64,000 bases of DNA from positions 186,001 through 250,000 of the forward strand of contig JAUXNX010000011.1 in assembly GCA_030682575.1 (NCBI GenBank), given 5' to 3'. Positions within the stretch are counted from its first letter, which is position 1; each line of letters begins with the position of its first letter. Position numbers and translations under genes: made by a program. Positions 34,575-44,219 of the stretch are shown one piece after another. The notes beneath the pieces are model-generated. The model saw only the letters and a list, made by a program, of their open reading frames with translations. It made no database searches and was not told where the DNA came from. The stretch comes from Gammaproteobacteria bacterium. Its GTDB lineage: Bacteria; Pseudomonadota; Gammaproteobacteria; Pseudomonadales; Pseudohongiellaceae.

Positions 34575-35969
34575 TCAGATGAGCGATGACAATCGCACGT
34601 CGGCACCGAGTACCCGCACAAGCTGCTGACGTTCATCACGCACCGGCACCGATACGGTAAAGCAGAAGTCATCGGTCGCTGATGAGCGATAGACAGGCGT
34701 AACGTGGGCCTTGCCACCGTTCTTTACTGCACTGAACCATGAGCGCTGACTCCAGTCAGCGCCGCGCGCCTTGCCGGCATCTGCGGCGCGCGCAGCATCC
34801 GCAAAAATGTTGTCGCTGATCTGACGACCATCGCTGCCCACCAGATACATCAACTCGAAGCGGCTGTCCTGACGCAACATTCGCTGCATGACCTCGCCTG
34901 CTTCGTCAGCATTGCCCCGCGCCATGGCGCCATGCTCCGCCATCGCGACCACGGCTTCCATTGCCCTCTTGTGAAGCGCCAGTTGAAAGCCCCCAATACC
35001 CTCCAGCAGTTTGTCGCTTTGCACATGTACGGCACGACTGAGGTTGCCTACCTGCACAGCCTTGCCCTGCATGTCGGCCGCTACTCTGGAGACTGTCTGC
35101 ACATCGTTGTTGACCATGTTCATCGCCGCAGACATCTGCTCCGTGCTGCACGCGATGGCACTTACCTTGGTATCGAGCTCATCCATCGCTGTACTGACTG
35201 TCACCAGTTCCCGGCGCATGTTTCGGACACTCTGCTCACCCTCGGTCACCGCCACCTCCATATTGGAGCCTGCAGTCTGCAGACCAGCCACATCAGCACG
35301 AAAGCGATCGATAATGGCGGCCACCTGACCCGTAGCTTCAGTCGTGTGATTCGCCAGTCCGCGCACCTCTTCTGCAACCACTGCAAAGCCACGACCGTGC
35401 ACACCGGCTCTGGCTGCTTCGATCGCGGCATTCAGTGCCAGAAGATTGGTTTGTTTGGAGATGGCAGAAATCACGCCAATCACGCGCACTACTTCCTCCA
35501 GTTGCGACTGCAGATCGGTGATGGCGGTGGCGAGATGTTTCTCCGCGCTGCTGATCGCATCGAAGTTACCGAGCACACGACCACTGTCGTTCTCGCAAGT
35601 CCGAATTGCCGTCGCCACCTTGTTGGAGAGTCCCGCAACATCGACCGAGCGTGGCAACAATTCACGCTCCAGAGTTGTCGTCACCTGCTCGCTGCTGCTG
35701 GCAATATTCTCCGAGGACTGCGCGAGTTGCATGCCCGTCGTGGCCGTCTCAGCCGCAATGGCAGACAGTGCCGGGGCCTGAGCCGCAATGCCTACCGTTG
35801 CCGCTACACTTTCCCCAATACGTTGATGCAACACGGAGAGAAGCTGAGTAAGCGCCTTGCTCAGCTCGTCGTCATTCTCCAGTTTACGGGTCAAATCGAG
35901 ATCAGACGCAAGATCACGCAGGCAATCAACCATGAGAGCCGTCTTGTTACGCCAGCCAAATCCTTTCAC
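34575..35969 (-). CDS. Soluble methyl-accepting chemotaxis-like transducer with C-terminal sensor
   Basis: A 464-residue protein with a GTG start preceded by GGAGG. It has no transmembrane segment. The first ~330 residues are the coiled-coil signalling domain, with the conserved hairpin tip [20 protein letters not shown] and [20 protein letters not shown]. The last ~130 residues resemble a Cache/PDC sensor fold ([57 protein letters not shown]). This reversed order (signalling first, sensor last) is unusual. The adjacent diguanylate cyclase on the same strand hints at a shared signalling role, though a 330-base gap separates them. Confidence 0.82.
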   Translation of the reverse strand: MKGFGWRNKTALMVDCLRDLASDLDLTRKLENDDELSKALTQLLSVLHQRIGESVAATVGIAAQAPALSAIAAETATTGMQLAQSSENIASSSEQVTTTLERELLPRSVDVAGLSNKVATAIRTCENDSGRVLGNFDAISSAEKHLATAITDLQSQLEEVVRVIGVISAISKQTNLLALNAAIEAARAGVHGRGFAVVAEEVRGLANHTTEATGQVAAIIDRFRADVAGLQTAGSNMEVAVTEGEQSVRNMRRELVTVSTAMDELDTKVSAIACSTEQMSAAMNMVNNDVQTVSRVAADMQGKAVQVGNLSRAVHVQSDKLLEGIGGFQLALHKRAMEAVVAMAEHGAMARGNADEAGEVMQRMLRQDSRFELMYLVGSDGRQISDNIFADAARAADAGKARGADWSQRSWFSAVKNGGKAHVTPVYRSSATDDFCFTVSVPVRDERQQLVRVLGADVRLSSLI

Positions 35970-36301
35970 AACTACCTCCGAGGAATTTCAGAAACCGGAC
36001 TGCTTGAGCGGAGACCTGCAAACCCGATGCCATGGTTTGCAGCAGACCGACGACACACCTGGGTATCGGACAAGCTGCCAGGTTCTGGAGGACAGAAAGC
36101 GATGCAAAGACTCAGATCATCGCAGAAACAAGTGACTCCGCTGTACACCTGAAAAATTCGCAGGTTCGATTAGCGGGCACCGTGAATCATTTTAGTGCAA
36201 TGTCTGGCGCCTCATCGATCATGAGTGTTGTGCTGGACTCACCTTCTCGTTGAACCCTCCCAAAATTTACAAGAGACCACAGATCAACAGTCGGTAACTC
36301 A
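35970..36301. other. Gene-free stretch between transducer and diguanylate cyclase
   Basis: About 330 bases that must hold the transducer gene promoter and the end of the diguanylate-cyclase transcript. I see only the GGAGG ribosome site next to 35970; no terminator hairpin, riboswitch or small gene. Confidence 0.5.
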
Positions 36302-37489
36302 TCAGCGTTCAGCCAATATCACGCAGTTGCGTCCGGCGCCCTTGCCATCGTAAAGCGCCTTGTCAGCAGCACGCAGTGCGCTTGCCAGAGAATCCTGCTC
36401 GGCATCCACAACAGAGATAGCGAATGTTGCAGTGATCCCTATGTCCGCTTCTCCAACTCTTAATCTCTCCACAGCCAATCCGTGGCGCAGACGTTCAACC
36501 AATTGTCGGGCTGCCTCCGGTCTCGTATCGGGTAGCAGCAGCACAAATTCCTCTCCACCGATGCGACCAAGGACATCAGCCTTTCTCAAACTGTCGACGA
36601 ACAGCTTCGCGGCATGTTGCAACACTCGATCTCCTGTTTCGTGGCCATGCTCGTCATTCACGCGTTTGAAATGATCCAGATCCACCAGACACAGACAAAG
36701 CTGGGCTTTCTTGCGCGCCGCCCGGCGCAATTCATGCTCGAACAGCGATTCAAAGTGGCGGCGGTTGTACAAGCCCGTCAGTGGGTCAGTGATTGCCTGC
36801 TGCTTCAGCTCCTTCTCCAACAATTTGCGCTGTTCGATTTCAGCATTCAACCTGCGATTGATGATCTCCGTCTCTCTGAGCAGTGCGAACTGTCTGCGCT
36901 GGGTCAAATGCTGCCGACGTGACGCAAGATAGCCCACCAGGCTGGAGCTCAGCAGGAATGTCATCAGGTACAAGTTGGTTGTCTCTGTGGCGTTCAGCAG
37001 ATAGGCACAGTACATGGTGCCGAAAGACGCGAACAACGCCGCCACCGTAGCCGGGATGACACGATTGGGAATGACAACGAACACCGCGACCAGCATCAAC
37101 AAAGAGATGACAATCGTGTAAATGATGGTGCCGGGATGACTGAAGTAGAGCAGAAAGAATGAGAAGAAACCGGCTATTTCCAACCCGGTCACAGCATAGC
37201 CGGCGCTGGCCAGAGCAGGGTTTCTGCGAGAGCGGTATATCAGGATCAGCAAGCCTGTCACGAGCAACACACGGGACGAAATGACCACGAATTCCGAAGC
37301 TGCAATTCCGAACAATCTGTAGTCGAGAACGCTCAGGAGAATCAGCAGGGCAATCCATACCCACAGCGCAAGACGAAGATCACGAGCGGCAGACTCAGCG
37401 GTGTGCAGACGATAATCTGCCTCCATGACAGCATCCACAAACTCACCGCGCCATGAGGATAATCCGAATCTGTCTTCCGCCGCAGCCAT
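36302..37489 (-). CDS. Membrane-bound diguanylate cyclase
   Basis: A 395-residue protein with an N-terminal cytoplasmic part, about six transmembrane helices (residues 45-190) and a C-terminal GGDEF domain. The active site is GGEEF in LGRIGGEEFVLLLP, with DPLTGLYNRRHFE at the start of the domain and DLDHFKRVNDEHGHETGD for metal binding. A short RxxD inhibitory site is not obvious. It makes c-di-GMP; the signal is unknown. Confidence 0.93.
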   Translation of the reverse strand: MAAAEDRFGLSSWRGEFVDAVMEADYRLHTAESAARDLRLALWVWIALLILLSVLDYRLFGIAASEFVVISSRVLLVTGLLILIYRSRRNPALASAGYAVTGLEIAGFFSFFLLYFSHPGTIIYTIVISLLMLVAVFVVIPNRVIPATVAALFASFGTMYCAYLLNATETTNLYLMTFLLSSSLVGYLASRRQHLTQRRQFALLRETEIINRRLNAEIEQRKLLEKELKQQAITDPLTGLYNRRHFESLFEHELRRAARKKAQLCLCLVDLDHFKRVNDEHGHETGDRVLQHAAKLFVDSLRKADVLGRIGGEEFVLLLPDTRPEAARQLVERLRHGLAVERLRVGEADIGITATFAISVVDAEQDSLASALRAADKALYDGKGAGRNCVILAER

Positions 37490-37622
37490 AGTCTTCCCTT
37501 GTGCTTCAGCCTTCTCCTCTGGGTAGCTCTTCAGGACTGTGCACTCTTTTTATGGAGTTTACTGTGCCACTTATAACAGTTTCAGAGGGAGGATTGCCAC
37601 AAGATCAGTGGGGAAACTTTCC

Positions 37623-39374
37623 TTAACGTCGCTCAAGAATCCGCACGTAATGACTGAATGTCTCATCCCATGTAGTGATCCCGACTCTGACCTCGGCCTC
37701 GGGATCAACGTTATGGGGGTTGGCGGGGGAATTGTCGAAGACTGTCTCGGAGACCAGCCGTGAACCGGCAGGCAGCAGCAGGCGTTCGGTGAGGCGGTAG
37801 TTCATCTGCCAGTTGAAATTGTAGTTGCCGACATTGATCAGCAACTGACTGGTGCCATCTGGATACAGGGCAGAGATGGTCATGCTCTTGCCACGCGTAT
37901 GTGTCTGAGGAGCGAAACTCTCCACGTACACATCGTGTTCGAACACCGGCGTCTGTGCTTCCTCCACATGATTGTCCACACCGGCTGGGATTGTGAAATT
38001 CTCGTTGAGTGTGATGACATTGCGCACGGCATAGGTCGGCTCCGTATCGCGGAAGTACAGACCGATGCGGGTTCGATCCACGGTCTCGCGGCCTGAACTG
38101 ACATAGCGCAACTTGAAGGAAAGATCGCGGTCCGCTTTCAGCAGAAAACCTGAGTCTTCAGCAAAAACTTCTTCTGTTCTACCCGGCACGTAGAGACTGA
38201 TGTACTCGGCATTTTCCGGGGCGATCTGCGCGGCCGGATCGGAGGCTGGAACATCGGGATCAAGGGCGTGCACGAGCAGACTGTGCAATACGGTACGGTC
38301 TCCCACATTGTAGGCCACGGCGCTGATCCACTTGTCTTCGTCCAGATCAAGGGCCACACGCTTGATCTTGAAGTCGACGATACCGGTAGCAGGAATCGCC
38401 TCTTCAGGCACCTCCACGATCAAATCCGGTTCGCCCAGACTCCAGGCGGGATCTATCGGCTCCAGCTCCGTCAGAGGGTCTGCATCTCCTTCTCGACGCG
38501 CACCACCGTCGATCCAGTGGACCAGCGTTGTCAGTTCATCGTCAGTGATGTCATGAATGTCATCCCATTCTCCGATCTGCGTATCGATCTGTCCCGGTGG
38601 CATGCGGCGCGTGATCAGTACCTCACGCACCATCGGACTCCAACCCTGCATCATGCGGTGACTGATCATGGCCCAGGGGGCCAGACCATTCTCGATATGG
38701 CAGGTAGTGCAGCGGCGACGCAGGATAGGCACTACTTCGTCCTGATAGGAAATCTGCCGGTCACCGAAGCGCTCTTTGTACTCGAATACGATGGGCATAC
38801 CGACCACGGCGGGGACTGCAGGGGCCGCGTCGTCTACATTAGCCAGAATCGCCTTCAGTGCGCTCTCAAGATATGGAACAGGCATGGCAGGATTCGCCTC
38901 AGCCACGGCAATGCGGCTGTCCAGCGGTCCGCGATAAAGGATGCGATGGGATTTCGGATTGATAATGAAGGATTCGGCCGTGGTAGTGACGGCGAGGGTG
39001 CGAGCCACGACTTGTGCGCTGTCAAGCAGTACCGGAAATTCAAGGTCTGCAGCCAGCACGCTGGCGCGCGTGTCGTGTTGATTGGCATCAAGCAACAGGA
39101 AAATGACGTCGTCTTCGCTGTAACGATCACGCAGGTCGCGAAGCAATGGCAGCGCCTCAACAGACGCAGGGTCATCATTGCCATACACGAACAGCACCAC
39201 CGCCCTGGCTTCATTGTAACGACTGATCTGATGGAAGACGCCGTGTTGATCAAACAGCGCAAAATCGGAACCACGTTGAGCGAAGGCACTGCCTGCAACA
39301 GCAATGCCCAGCATCAATACTACTACTGTTATGACAAACTTGAGGCCGTTACTACGCTTCATCACGAGAGCCAT
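37623..39374 (-). CDS. Paralogue of the copper-monooxygenase fusion with lost copper ligands
   Basis: A 583-residue exported protein collinear with the 13458-15203 gene (same signal peptide, thioredoxin-fold, cytochrome c and monooxygenase-like order and nearly equal length). The haem motif CTTCH (222-226) and Met in TRRMPPGQ are kept. In the copper domain the CuH pair is H364-S365, the third CuH His is R423 (LRYVSSG), the CuM motif is Q490-T-H492 (versus HMH) and the Met is T572. Only two of six copper ligands remain. A start at 39374 or the inner ATG at 39362 both fit, since the ribosome site (GGAG) spacing is imperfect. Role unknown; perhaps a cytochrome c partner or scaffold. Confidence 0.82.
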   Translation of the reverse strand: MALVMKRSNGLKFVITVVVLMLGIAVAGSAFAQRGSDFALFDQHGVFHQISRYNEARAVVLFVYGNDDPASVEALPLLRDLRDRYSEDDVIFLLLDANQHDTRASVLAADLEFPVLLDSAQVVARTLAVTTTAESFIINPKSHRILYRGPLDSRIAVAEANPAMPVPYLESALKAILANVDDAAPAVPAVVGMPIVFEYKERFGDRQISYQDEVVPILRRRCTTCHIENGLAPWAMISHRMMQGWSPMVREVLITRRMPPGQIDTQIGEWDDIHDITDDELTTLVHWIDGGARREGDADPLTELEPIDPAWSLGEPDLIVEVPEEAIPATGIVDFKIKRVALDLDEDKWISAVAYNVGDRTVLHSLLVHALDPDVPASDPAAQIAPENAEYISLYVPGRTEEVFAEDSGFLLKADRDLSFKLRYVSSGRETVDRTRIGLYFRDTEPTYAVRNVITLNENFTIPAGVDNHVEEAQTPVFEHDVYVESFAPQTHTRGKSMTISALYPDGTSQLLINVGNYNFNWQMNYRLTERLLLPAGSRLVSETVFDNSPANPHNVDPEAEVRVGITTWDETFSHYVRILERR

Positions 39375-39433
39375 CACTCCAACTGTTTCTGACGGGTCTG
39401 TTCTCACAGCCCAGTGCTTGCAAGACCTGATCT

Positions 39434-39451
39434 GACCAATCAATATTGGTC
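39434..39451. promoter_or_regulatory. Perfect inverted repeat upstream of the paralogue
   Basis: GACCAAT-CAAT-ATTGGTC, seven-base perfect arms with a four-base spacer, 60 bases upstream of the start. It has the look of a TetR- or GntR-type operator. No regulator gene is adjacent. Confidence 0.55.
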
Positions 39452-39525
39452 GCATTTAAGCACACAGAAACAAGCGTCGCTTCCTCGAAACGGATAAAAC
39501 ACTGACGAATTCTGAAAGCCCCTCA

Positions 39526-42060
39526 TCAGACAATGAAATTCACCAACTTGCCCTGCACAAAGATCACTTTCTTGATTGTCAGACCTTCCAGCTTATCGAC
39601 GACACCCGGCGCGTTGCGCGCCATCTCTTCGACCTGTGCCTGGGTCTGAGTGCGACCCACCTGCAGCTCTGCACGGCGCTTGCCGTTGATATGCACGGTC
39701 ATCGTCACTTCATCAGACTGCAACCAGTTCGGATCAGCCTTCGGCCAGGAATGATAGGCCAGCGACTGCGAATGACCCAGACGCTGCCACAGTTCCTCCG
39801 CCGTGTGGGGTGCAAACGGGGAAAGCACCAGCACGAATTTCTCGGCGATCTCCTTCGGCAATCTGTCCTGCTTCTTCGCCAGATTGACGAATTCCATCAT
39901 CTTGGCGATGGAGGTGTTGAAGCGCAGGTTCTCGATGTCGCTGGTGACCTTGTGCACAGTAATGTTGATCTCGCGGCGCAGCTCATCGGTGGCGGCAGAC
40001 TCCGGTTCATCAGTAATGAGAGATGAAAGCTCGCCGCTGTCGGTGTCGATCAGCAAGGACCAGGCGCGGTCGAGAAAGCCGAACACGCCCTTCACACCAC
40101 TGGTCTGCCAGGGCTTCACGGCTTCCAGCGGGCCCATGAACATCTCGTAGAGGCGCAGAGAGTCAGCACCGTATTCCGCCACCACATCATCCGGATTGAC
40201 GACGTTGAGGCGTGACTTCGACATCTTCTCTTCGCGCGCGGCAAGCAGTGTGTCGGTGCCTTTGGCAAAAGGTTTGCCGTCGCGGTACTCGACATCGCCC
40301 GGCGCGTAGAACCGGCCATTCTCGTCGCGGTGACTGATGCCCAGGATCATGCCTTGGTTGAACAGTTTCTTGAACGGCTCGCGAGTGTGAACCAGACCGC
40401 AGTCGAACAGCACCTTGTGCCAGAAACGCGAATACAGCAGGTGCAGCACCGCATGTTCAACACCACCGACATAGAGATCGACCGGGCCCCAGTATTGCTC
40501 AGCCGCCGGATCGAAGGGCAGTTGGTCATTGGTCGGGTCCATGTAACGCAGGTAGTACCAGCAGGAGCCGGCCCACTGCGGCATGGTGTTGGTCTCGCGC
40601 AGCAACTGCTCGCCGTTGAGTTCGACCTTCATCCATTCTTCGGCACGAGCCAGCGGTGGCTGACCATCGGCGGTCGGTTTGTACTCGTCCAGCTCCGGCA
40701 GCGTAATCGGCAAATCCTTCGCAGGCACGGCACTGATCGCCCCGGTCTTTGGATTATGCAGAATCGGGAACGGTTCGCCCCAGTAGCGCTGGCGAGAGAA
40801 CAGCCAGTCGCGCAGCTTGTAGGTGGTCTCTCCCTGCCCCACACCCTTGTCTTCCAGCCAGGCAATCATCTTCGCCTTGGCGTCAGTCGTGTGCAGGCCA
40901 TTGAGGAGGCCGGAGTTCACGGCGATACCTTCTTCGGCGTGAGCCGCCACGGAGATATCACCGCCTTGTACCACTTCGATGATCGGCAGGTCGAAGGCTT
41001 TGGCGAATTCGTAGTCGCGTTCGTCGTGGCCGGGCACCGCCATGATGGCGCCCGAACCGTAATCGGCCTTCACGTAGTCGGCAATCCACACCGGCACGGG
41101 CAGGCCGCTGACCGGGTTGATGGCGTAAGCGCCGGTAAAGACCCCGGTCTTCTCCTTGGCCGCTGCCGTTTCGCGATCCAGATCGCTGATGTTCTTCACG
41201 CGTTCGATATAAGCAGCAACACTGCCGGATTGCTCTGTCGTTGTGATGCGCGCCACCAGCGGATGCTCCGGTGCCAGCACACAGAACGTCGCCCCGAACA
41301 GCGTATCGGGACGCGTGGTAAAGACCTCGAAACTGCCTTCCGTTCCCTGCAAAGTGAAGGTGACACGGGCACCAATGGATTTGCCGATCCACTGCCGCTG
41401 CATCTCGATGATGCCGGCTGGCCAGTCCAGTTCGTCCAGATCGCTCAACAGACGCTCGGCGTAGGCGGTGATCTTCAGCATCCACTGACGCATCATGCGG
41501 CGCTCAACGGGATCTCCCGTCTCCACATAGCGACCGTCCTGCACCTCTTCATTGGCCAGCACCGTGCCCTGAGCCGGGCACCAGTTCACCGGCACTTCGG
41601 CCAGATAAGCGAGATCCTGTTCGTACAGCTTCAGGAATATCCACTGCGTCCAACGGTAGTAATCCACCTTGCTGGTATCGATTTCGCGCTGCCAGTCATA
41701 GGACAGACCCAGGCGCTTGATCTGGCCACGGAAGTTGGTGATGTTCTCCTGGGTGATGATTGCCGGATGGCGCCCCTCGCGGATCGCGGCACGCTCGGCA
41801 GGAAGGCCGAAGGCATCCCAGCCCATGGGGTGCAGCACATTGAAGCCGTTCATGCGCTTGTAGCGGGCAATGATGTCGGTGGCTGTGTAGCCCTCGGGGT
41901 GCCCCACGTGCAGACCGGAGCCGGACGGGTACGGGAACATGTCCAGCACATAGTATTTGGGCTTGCTGAAATCGGCATTGGAAACGCTGAAGGTGTTGTT
42001 CGCGTCCCAGTGCTGCTGCCACTTGGGTTCGATTGCCGAGGGGGTGTATCTCTTGGTCAT
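39526..42060 (-). CDS. leuS: Leucyl-tRNA synthetase
   Basis: Class I aminoacyl-tRNA synthetase of 844 residues that charges tRNA-Leu. The HIGH signature appears in [21 protein letters not shown] (here split: [16 protein letters not shown]), the editing domain is in the middle third, and the KMSKS loop is [14 protein letters not shown] near residue 600. The C-terminal anticodon-binding and tRNA-interacting regions are complete (ends [10 protein letters not shown]). Length is typical. A terminator for the preceding hypothetical gene lies just upstream. Confidence 0.97.
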   Translation of the reverse strand: MTKRYTPSAIEPKWQQHWDANNTFSVSNADFSKPKYYVLDMFPYPSGSGLHVGHPEGYTATDIIARYKRMNGFNVLHPMGWDAFGLPAERAAIREGRHPAIITQENITNFRGQIKRLGLSYDWQREIDTSKVDYYRWTQWIFLKLYEQDLAYLAEVPVNWCPAQGTVLANEEVQDGRYVETGDPVERRMMRQWMLKITAYAERLLSDLDELDWPAGIIEMQRQWIGKSIGARVTFTLQGTEGSFEVFTTRPDTLFGATFCVLAPEHPLVARITTTEQSGSVAAYIERVKNISDLDRETAAAKEKTGVFTGAYAINPVSGLPVPVWIADYVKADYGSGAIMAVPGHDERDYEFAKAFDLPIIEVVQGGDISVAAHAEEGIAVNSGLLNGLHTTDAKAKMIAWLEDKGVGQGETTYKLRDWLFSRQRYWGEPFPILHNPKTGAISAVPAKDLPITLPELDEYKPTADGQPPLARAEEWMKVELNGEQLLRETNTMPQWAGSCWYYLRYMDPTNDQLPFDPAAEQYWGPVDLYVGGVEHAVLHLLYSRFWHKVLFDCGLVHTREPFKKLFNQGMILGISHRDENGRFYAPGDVEYRDGKPFAKGTDTLLAAREEKMSKSRLNVVNPDDVVAEYGADSLRLYEMFMGPLEAVKPWQTSGVKGVFGFLDRAWSLLIDTDSGELSSLITDEPESAATDELRREINITVHKVTSDIENLRFNTSIAKMMEFVNLAKKQDRLPKEIAEKFVLVLSPFAPHTAEELWQRLGHSQSLAYHSWPKADPNWLQSDEVTMTVHINGKRRAELQVGRTQTQAQVEEMARNAPGVVDKLEGLTIKKVIFVQGKLVNFIV

Positions 42061-42102
42061 GCTGCTGCCGTGGTTAAGTAAGTAATCTGCTGAAAAATTT
42101 GA

Positions 42103-42140
42103 TAAAAAACGGGTAGCGAGGATAAACCACCTACCCGTTT
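42103..42140 (-). terminator. Intrinsic terminator of the 140-residue hypothetical gene
   Basis: AAACGGGTAG and CTACCCGTTT form a perfect ten-base stem with a 14-base loop. On the minus strand it is followed by a T run. It lies about 55 bases after the stop at 42193 and about 45 bases before the leuS ATG. Confidence 0.85.
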
Positions 42141-42192
42141 ATTACAATTTGCAGGAAAATTGCTCAGCGGACAGCGTTCTGCCTCCGATTGC

Positions 42193-42615
42193 TCATTCGA
42201 ACGCAATCGCCAGATAGTGGGCACAGATGGTTGGAAGAACTGGCACCTTGTCGAATTCCAGCCTCTCCGTAGACTGCCCTGAGACTGTCGGTACCGTCAG
42301 AAACATCACTCGAACACGTAACTCCATGGTATTGCGGCCCCAGACCTGCCCGGACGGCATCTCAGTGCCATAGAGACTGAAAAATCGCGGGACTTCCCAA
42401 TCAATCACACCGCCTTCCTGGTACTTGCCTGTGGAAAAGACAACATGCAAGTCCGGCGAAATGCGGCATTGAAACACCCTATCCTGTTCATCGATGTGTA
42501 CATAATGAAAAGTACGCAGATACTTCCAGCTTCCCACCAGAAATGGCTCTGCAACTTGCGCGCTCGCGCTGCAAGCCAGCACAATCAGTACCATTGCAAG
42601 GACTATATGTTTCAT
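42193..42615 (-). CDS. Small exported hypothetical protein
   Basis: A 140-residue protein with a signal peptide (MKHIVLAMVLIVLACSASAQ), then GSWKYLRTFHYVHIDEQDRV and a beta-rich body ending AHYLAIAFE. GGAA stands before the ATG. No family recognised. It has its own terminator before leuS, so it is an independent unit. Confidence 0.65.
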   Translation of the reverse strand: MKHIVLAMVLIVLACSASAQVAEPFLVGSWKYLRTFHYVHIDEQDRVFQCRISPDLHVVFSTGKYQEGGVIDWEVPRFFSLYGTEMPSGQVWGRNTMELRVRVMFLTVPTVSGQSTERLEFDKVPVLPTICAHYLAIAFE

Positions 42616-42780
42616 GTTGTCGTTCCCAATATTGACGATTTACAGCGGACCCGGTGACACCGCAGGCAATGCTCACTTGAAATGGCAGGTAAATCAAGAC
42701 GCTGCAGTCCATCAAACAGACCGGCAAATGGACTTGCTCAGGAAGTTCGGCTAATCTTTCGACACCGGGTGACAAGAAGC

Positions 42781-44154
42781 ATGCGGGAGAAACAAGACTC
42801 TGAACCACAATCGGCAACCATGCTAGCCAGTAAATTCAAGCCCTTCATAGATTTTATGGATCTGCTCCTTGACGCTATTTGCGTTGTCGATGTTGAAGGT
42901 CGGTTCGTCTTTGTCAGCGCCGCCTGTGAACGCATCTTTGGTTACACGCCGCAGGAAATGCTCGGTCACCCCATGATCGAGTTGGTACATCCCGAAGATC
43001 GGGAACGCACACTTGCTACCGCCGAAGATATTATCTCCGGCAATCCACAGTTCGGTTTCGAGAATCGGTACATCCGCAAGGACGGGCGCATAGTCCATAT
43101 TCGCTGGTCTGCACGCTGGTCGGAAGCAGACCAGGTACGGGTCGCTGTAGCCCACGATATTACCGAGCGCAAACGCTCAGAGATGATGCAGGCAGCGCTC
43201 TATGCCATTTCCGAGGCGGCCAATGCAGCAGAAGACCTGCTGGAACTCTTCAGCCAGATCCATCGCATCGTTGGCGAGCTGCTGCCCGCCGCAAATTTCT
43301 TTGTTGCTCTGTACGACGAAGAGAATGATGAATTGAGTTTCCCCTACTTTGTTGACGAACTCGATGAGCATCCGCTGCCGCGGCCACTGAACTCTGGCAC
43401 GCTGAGCGCGGAAGTGATCCGTTCGGGCCAGGCACTGTTATTGACACCGGAGACCCGTAGCGCCAATCGTGAGCAGGCCGATTCAATAGTGGGTTCGGAT
43501 TCGCTGGACTGGCTCGGCGTTCCTCTGAAGTCACAGAAGAGAACGATCGGCGCCTTGGTCGTACAAACCTATTCTGGTGCGGTGCGCTATACGGAAGAGG
43601 ACAAAGAGCTGTTGCAGTTCGTTTCGACACAGATTGCTTCGGCCATCTCACGCACACAACTGCATGCCCGCCTGCTATATGCGGCGGGGCATGATCCGCT
43701 GACGGGTCTCGCCAACCGTGGTCTGTTTCAGGATCGTCTGGAAAGTATGCTGGCCAGGGTCCGGCGCGAGCATGCTCGCTTCGCCCTGCTCTACATCGAT
43801 CTGGACAAGTTCAAGAATGTCAACGACACCTACGGCCACGCCATCGGCGATCTGTTGCTGCAGGAAGTTGCGGAGAGACTGCGCGCTTGTGTACGCGAAT
43901 CGGATACTATCGCACGCGTTGGCGGTGATGAATTTGTCGTGCTGCTCAACACAATCGTTTTGCCATTTCACGCCACGATTGTCGCGCGCAAGATTCGTGC
44001 TGCGCTGAGCAAAGTCTTTCAACTGCAGAACCAGAAACTGTTCATCTCTCCAAGCATTGGCGTGGCTGTCTATCCTGAGGACGGCGACGACGAGGTCGAA
44101 CTGCTGCGCCGCGCTGATGAAGATATGTATTCCACCAAGAAAAACACAGGTTGA
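42781..44154 (+). CDS. PAS-GAF-GGDEF diguanylate cyclase
   Basis: A 457-residue soluble signalling protein. PAS domain (about 20-125): ICVVDVEGRFVFVSAACERI, GYTPQEMLGH, PAC motif RYIRKDGRIVHIRWSARWSE. A GAF domain (about 140-290) follows, then GGDEF (about 300-457) with DPLTGLANRGLFQDRL, DLDKFKNVNDTYGH and the active site VGGDEFVVLLN. No membrane helix. The start is uncertain: 42781 (MREKQDSEPQ) has only a weak ribosome site; an extended ORF begins at 42682. Confidence 0.88.
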   Translation: MREKQDSEPQSATMLASKFKPFIDFMDLLLDAICVVDVEGRFVFVSAACERIFGYTPQEMLGHPMIELVHPEDRERTLATAEDIISGNPQFGFENRYIRKDGRIVHIRWSARWSEADQVRVAVAHDITERKRSEMMQAALYAISEAANAAEDLLELFSQIHRIVGELLPAANFFVALYDEENDELSFPYFVDELDEHPLPRPLNSGTLSAEVIRSGQALLLTPETRSANREQADSIVGSDSLDWLGVPLKSQKRTIGALVVQTYSGAVRYTEEDKELLQFVSTQIASAISRTQLHARLLYAAGHDPLTGLANRGLFQDRLESMLARVRREHARFALLYIDLDKFKNVNDTYGHAIGDLLLQEVAERLRACVRESDTIARVGGDEFVVLLNTIVLPFHATIVARKIRAALSKVFQLQNQKLFISPSIGVAVYPEDGDDEVELLRRADEDMYSTKKNTG

Positions 44155-44170
44155 AATCCTTCAGGCATTC

Positions 44171-44219
44171 TCAGTATGAGGTGAAAGCACTCAGTATGAG
44201 GTGAAAGCACTCAGTATGA
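44171..44219. repeat. 20-base tandem duplication at the glpD stop
   Basis: TCAGTATGAGGTGAAAGCAC occurs twice in tandem (44171-44190, 44191-44210) and a third partial copy starts at 44211. The third copy overlaps the glpD stop codon, so each unit carries a copy of the last codons and stop. A replication-slippage duplication is likely. Confidence 0.85.
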
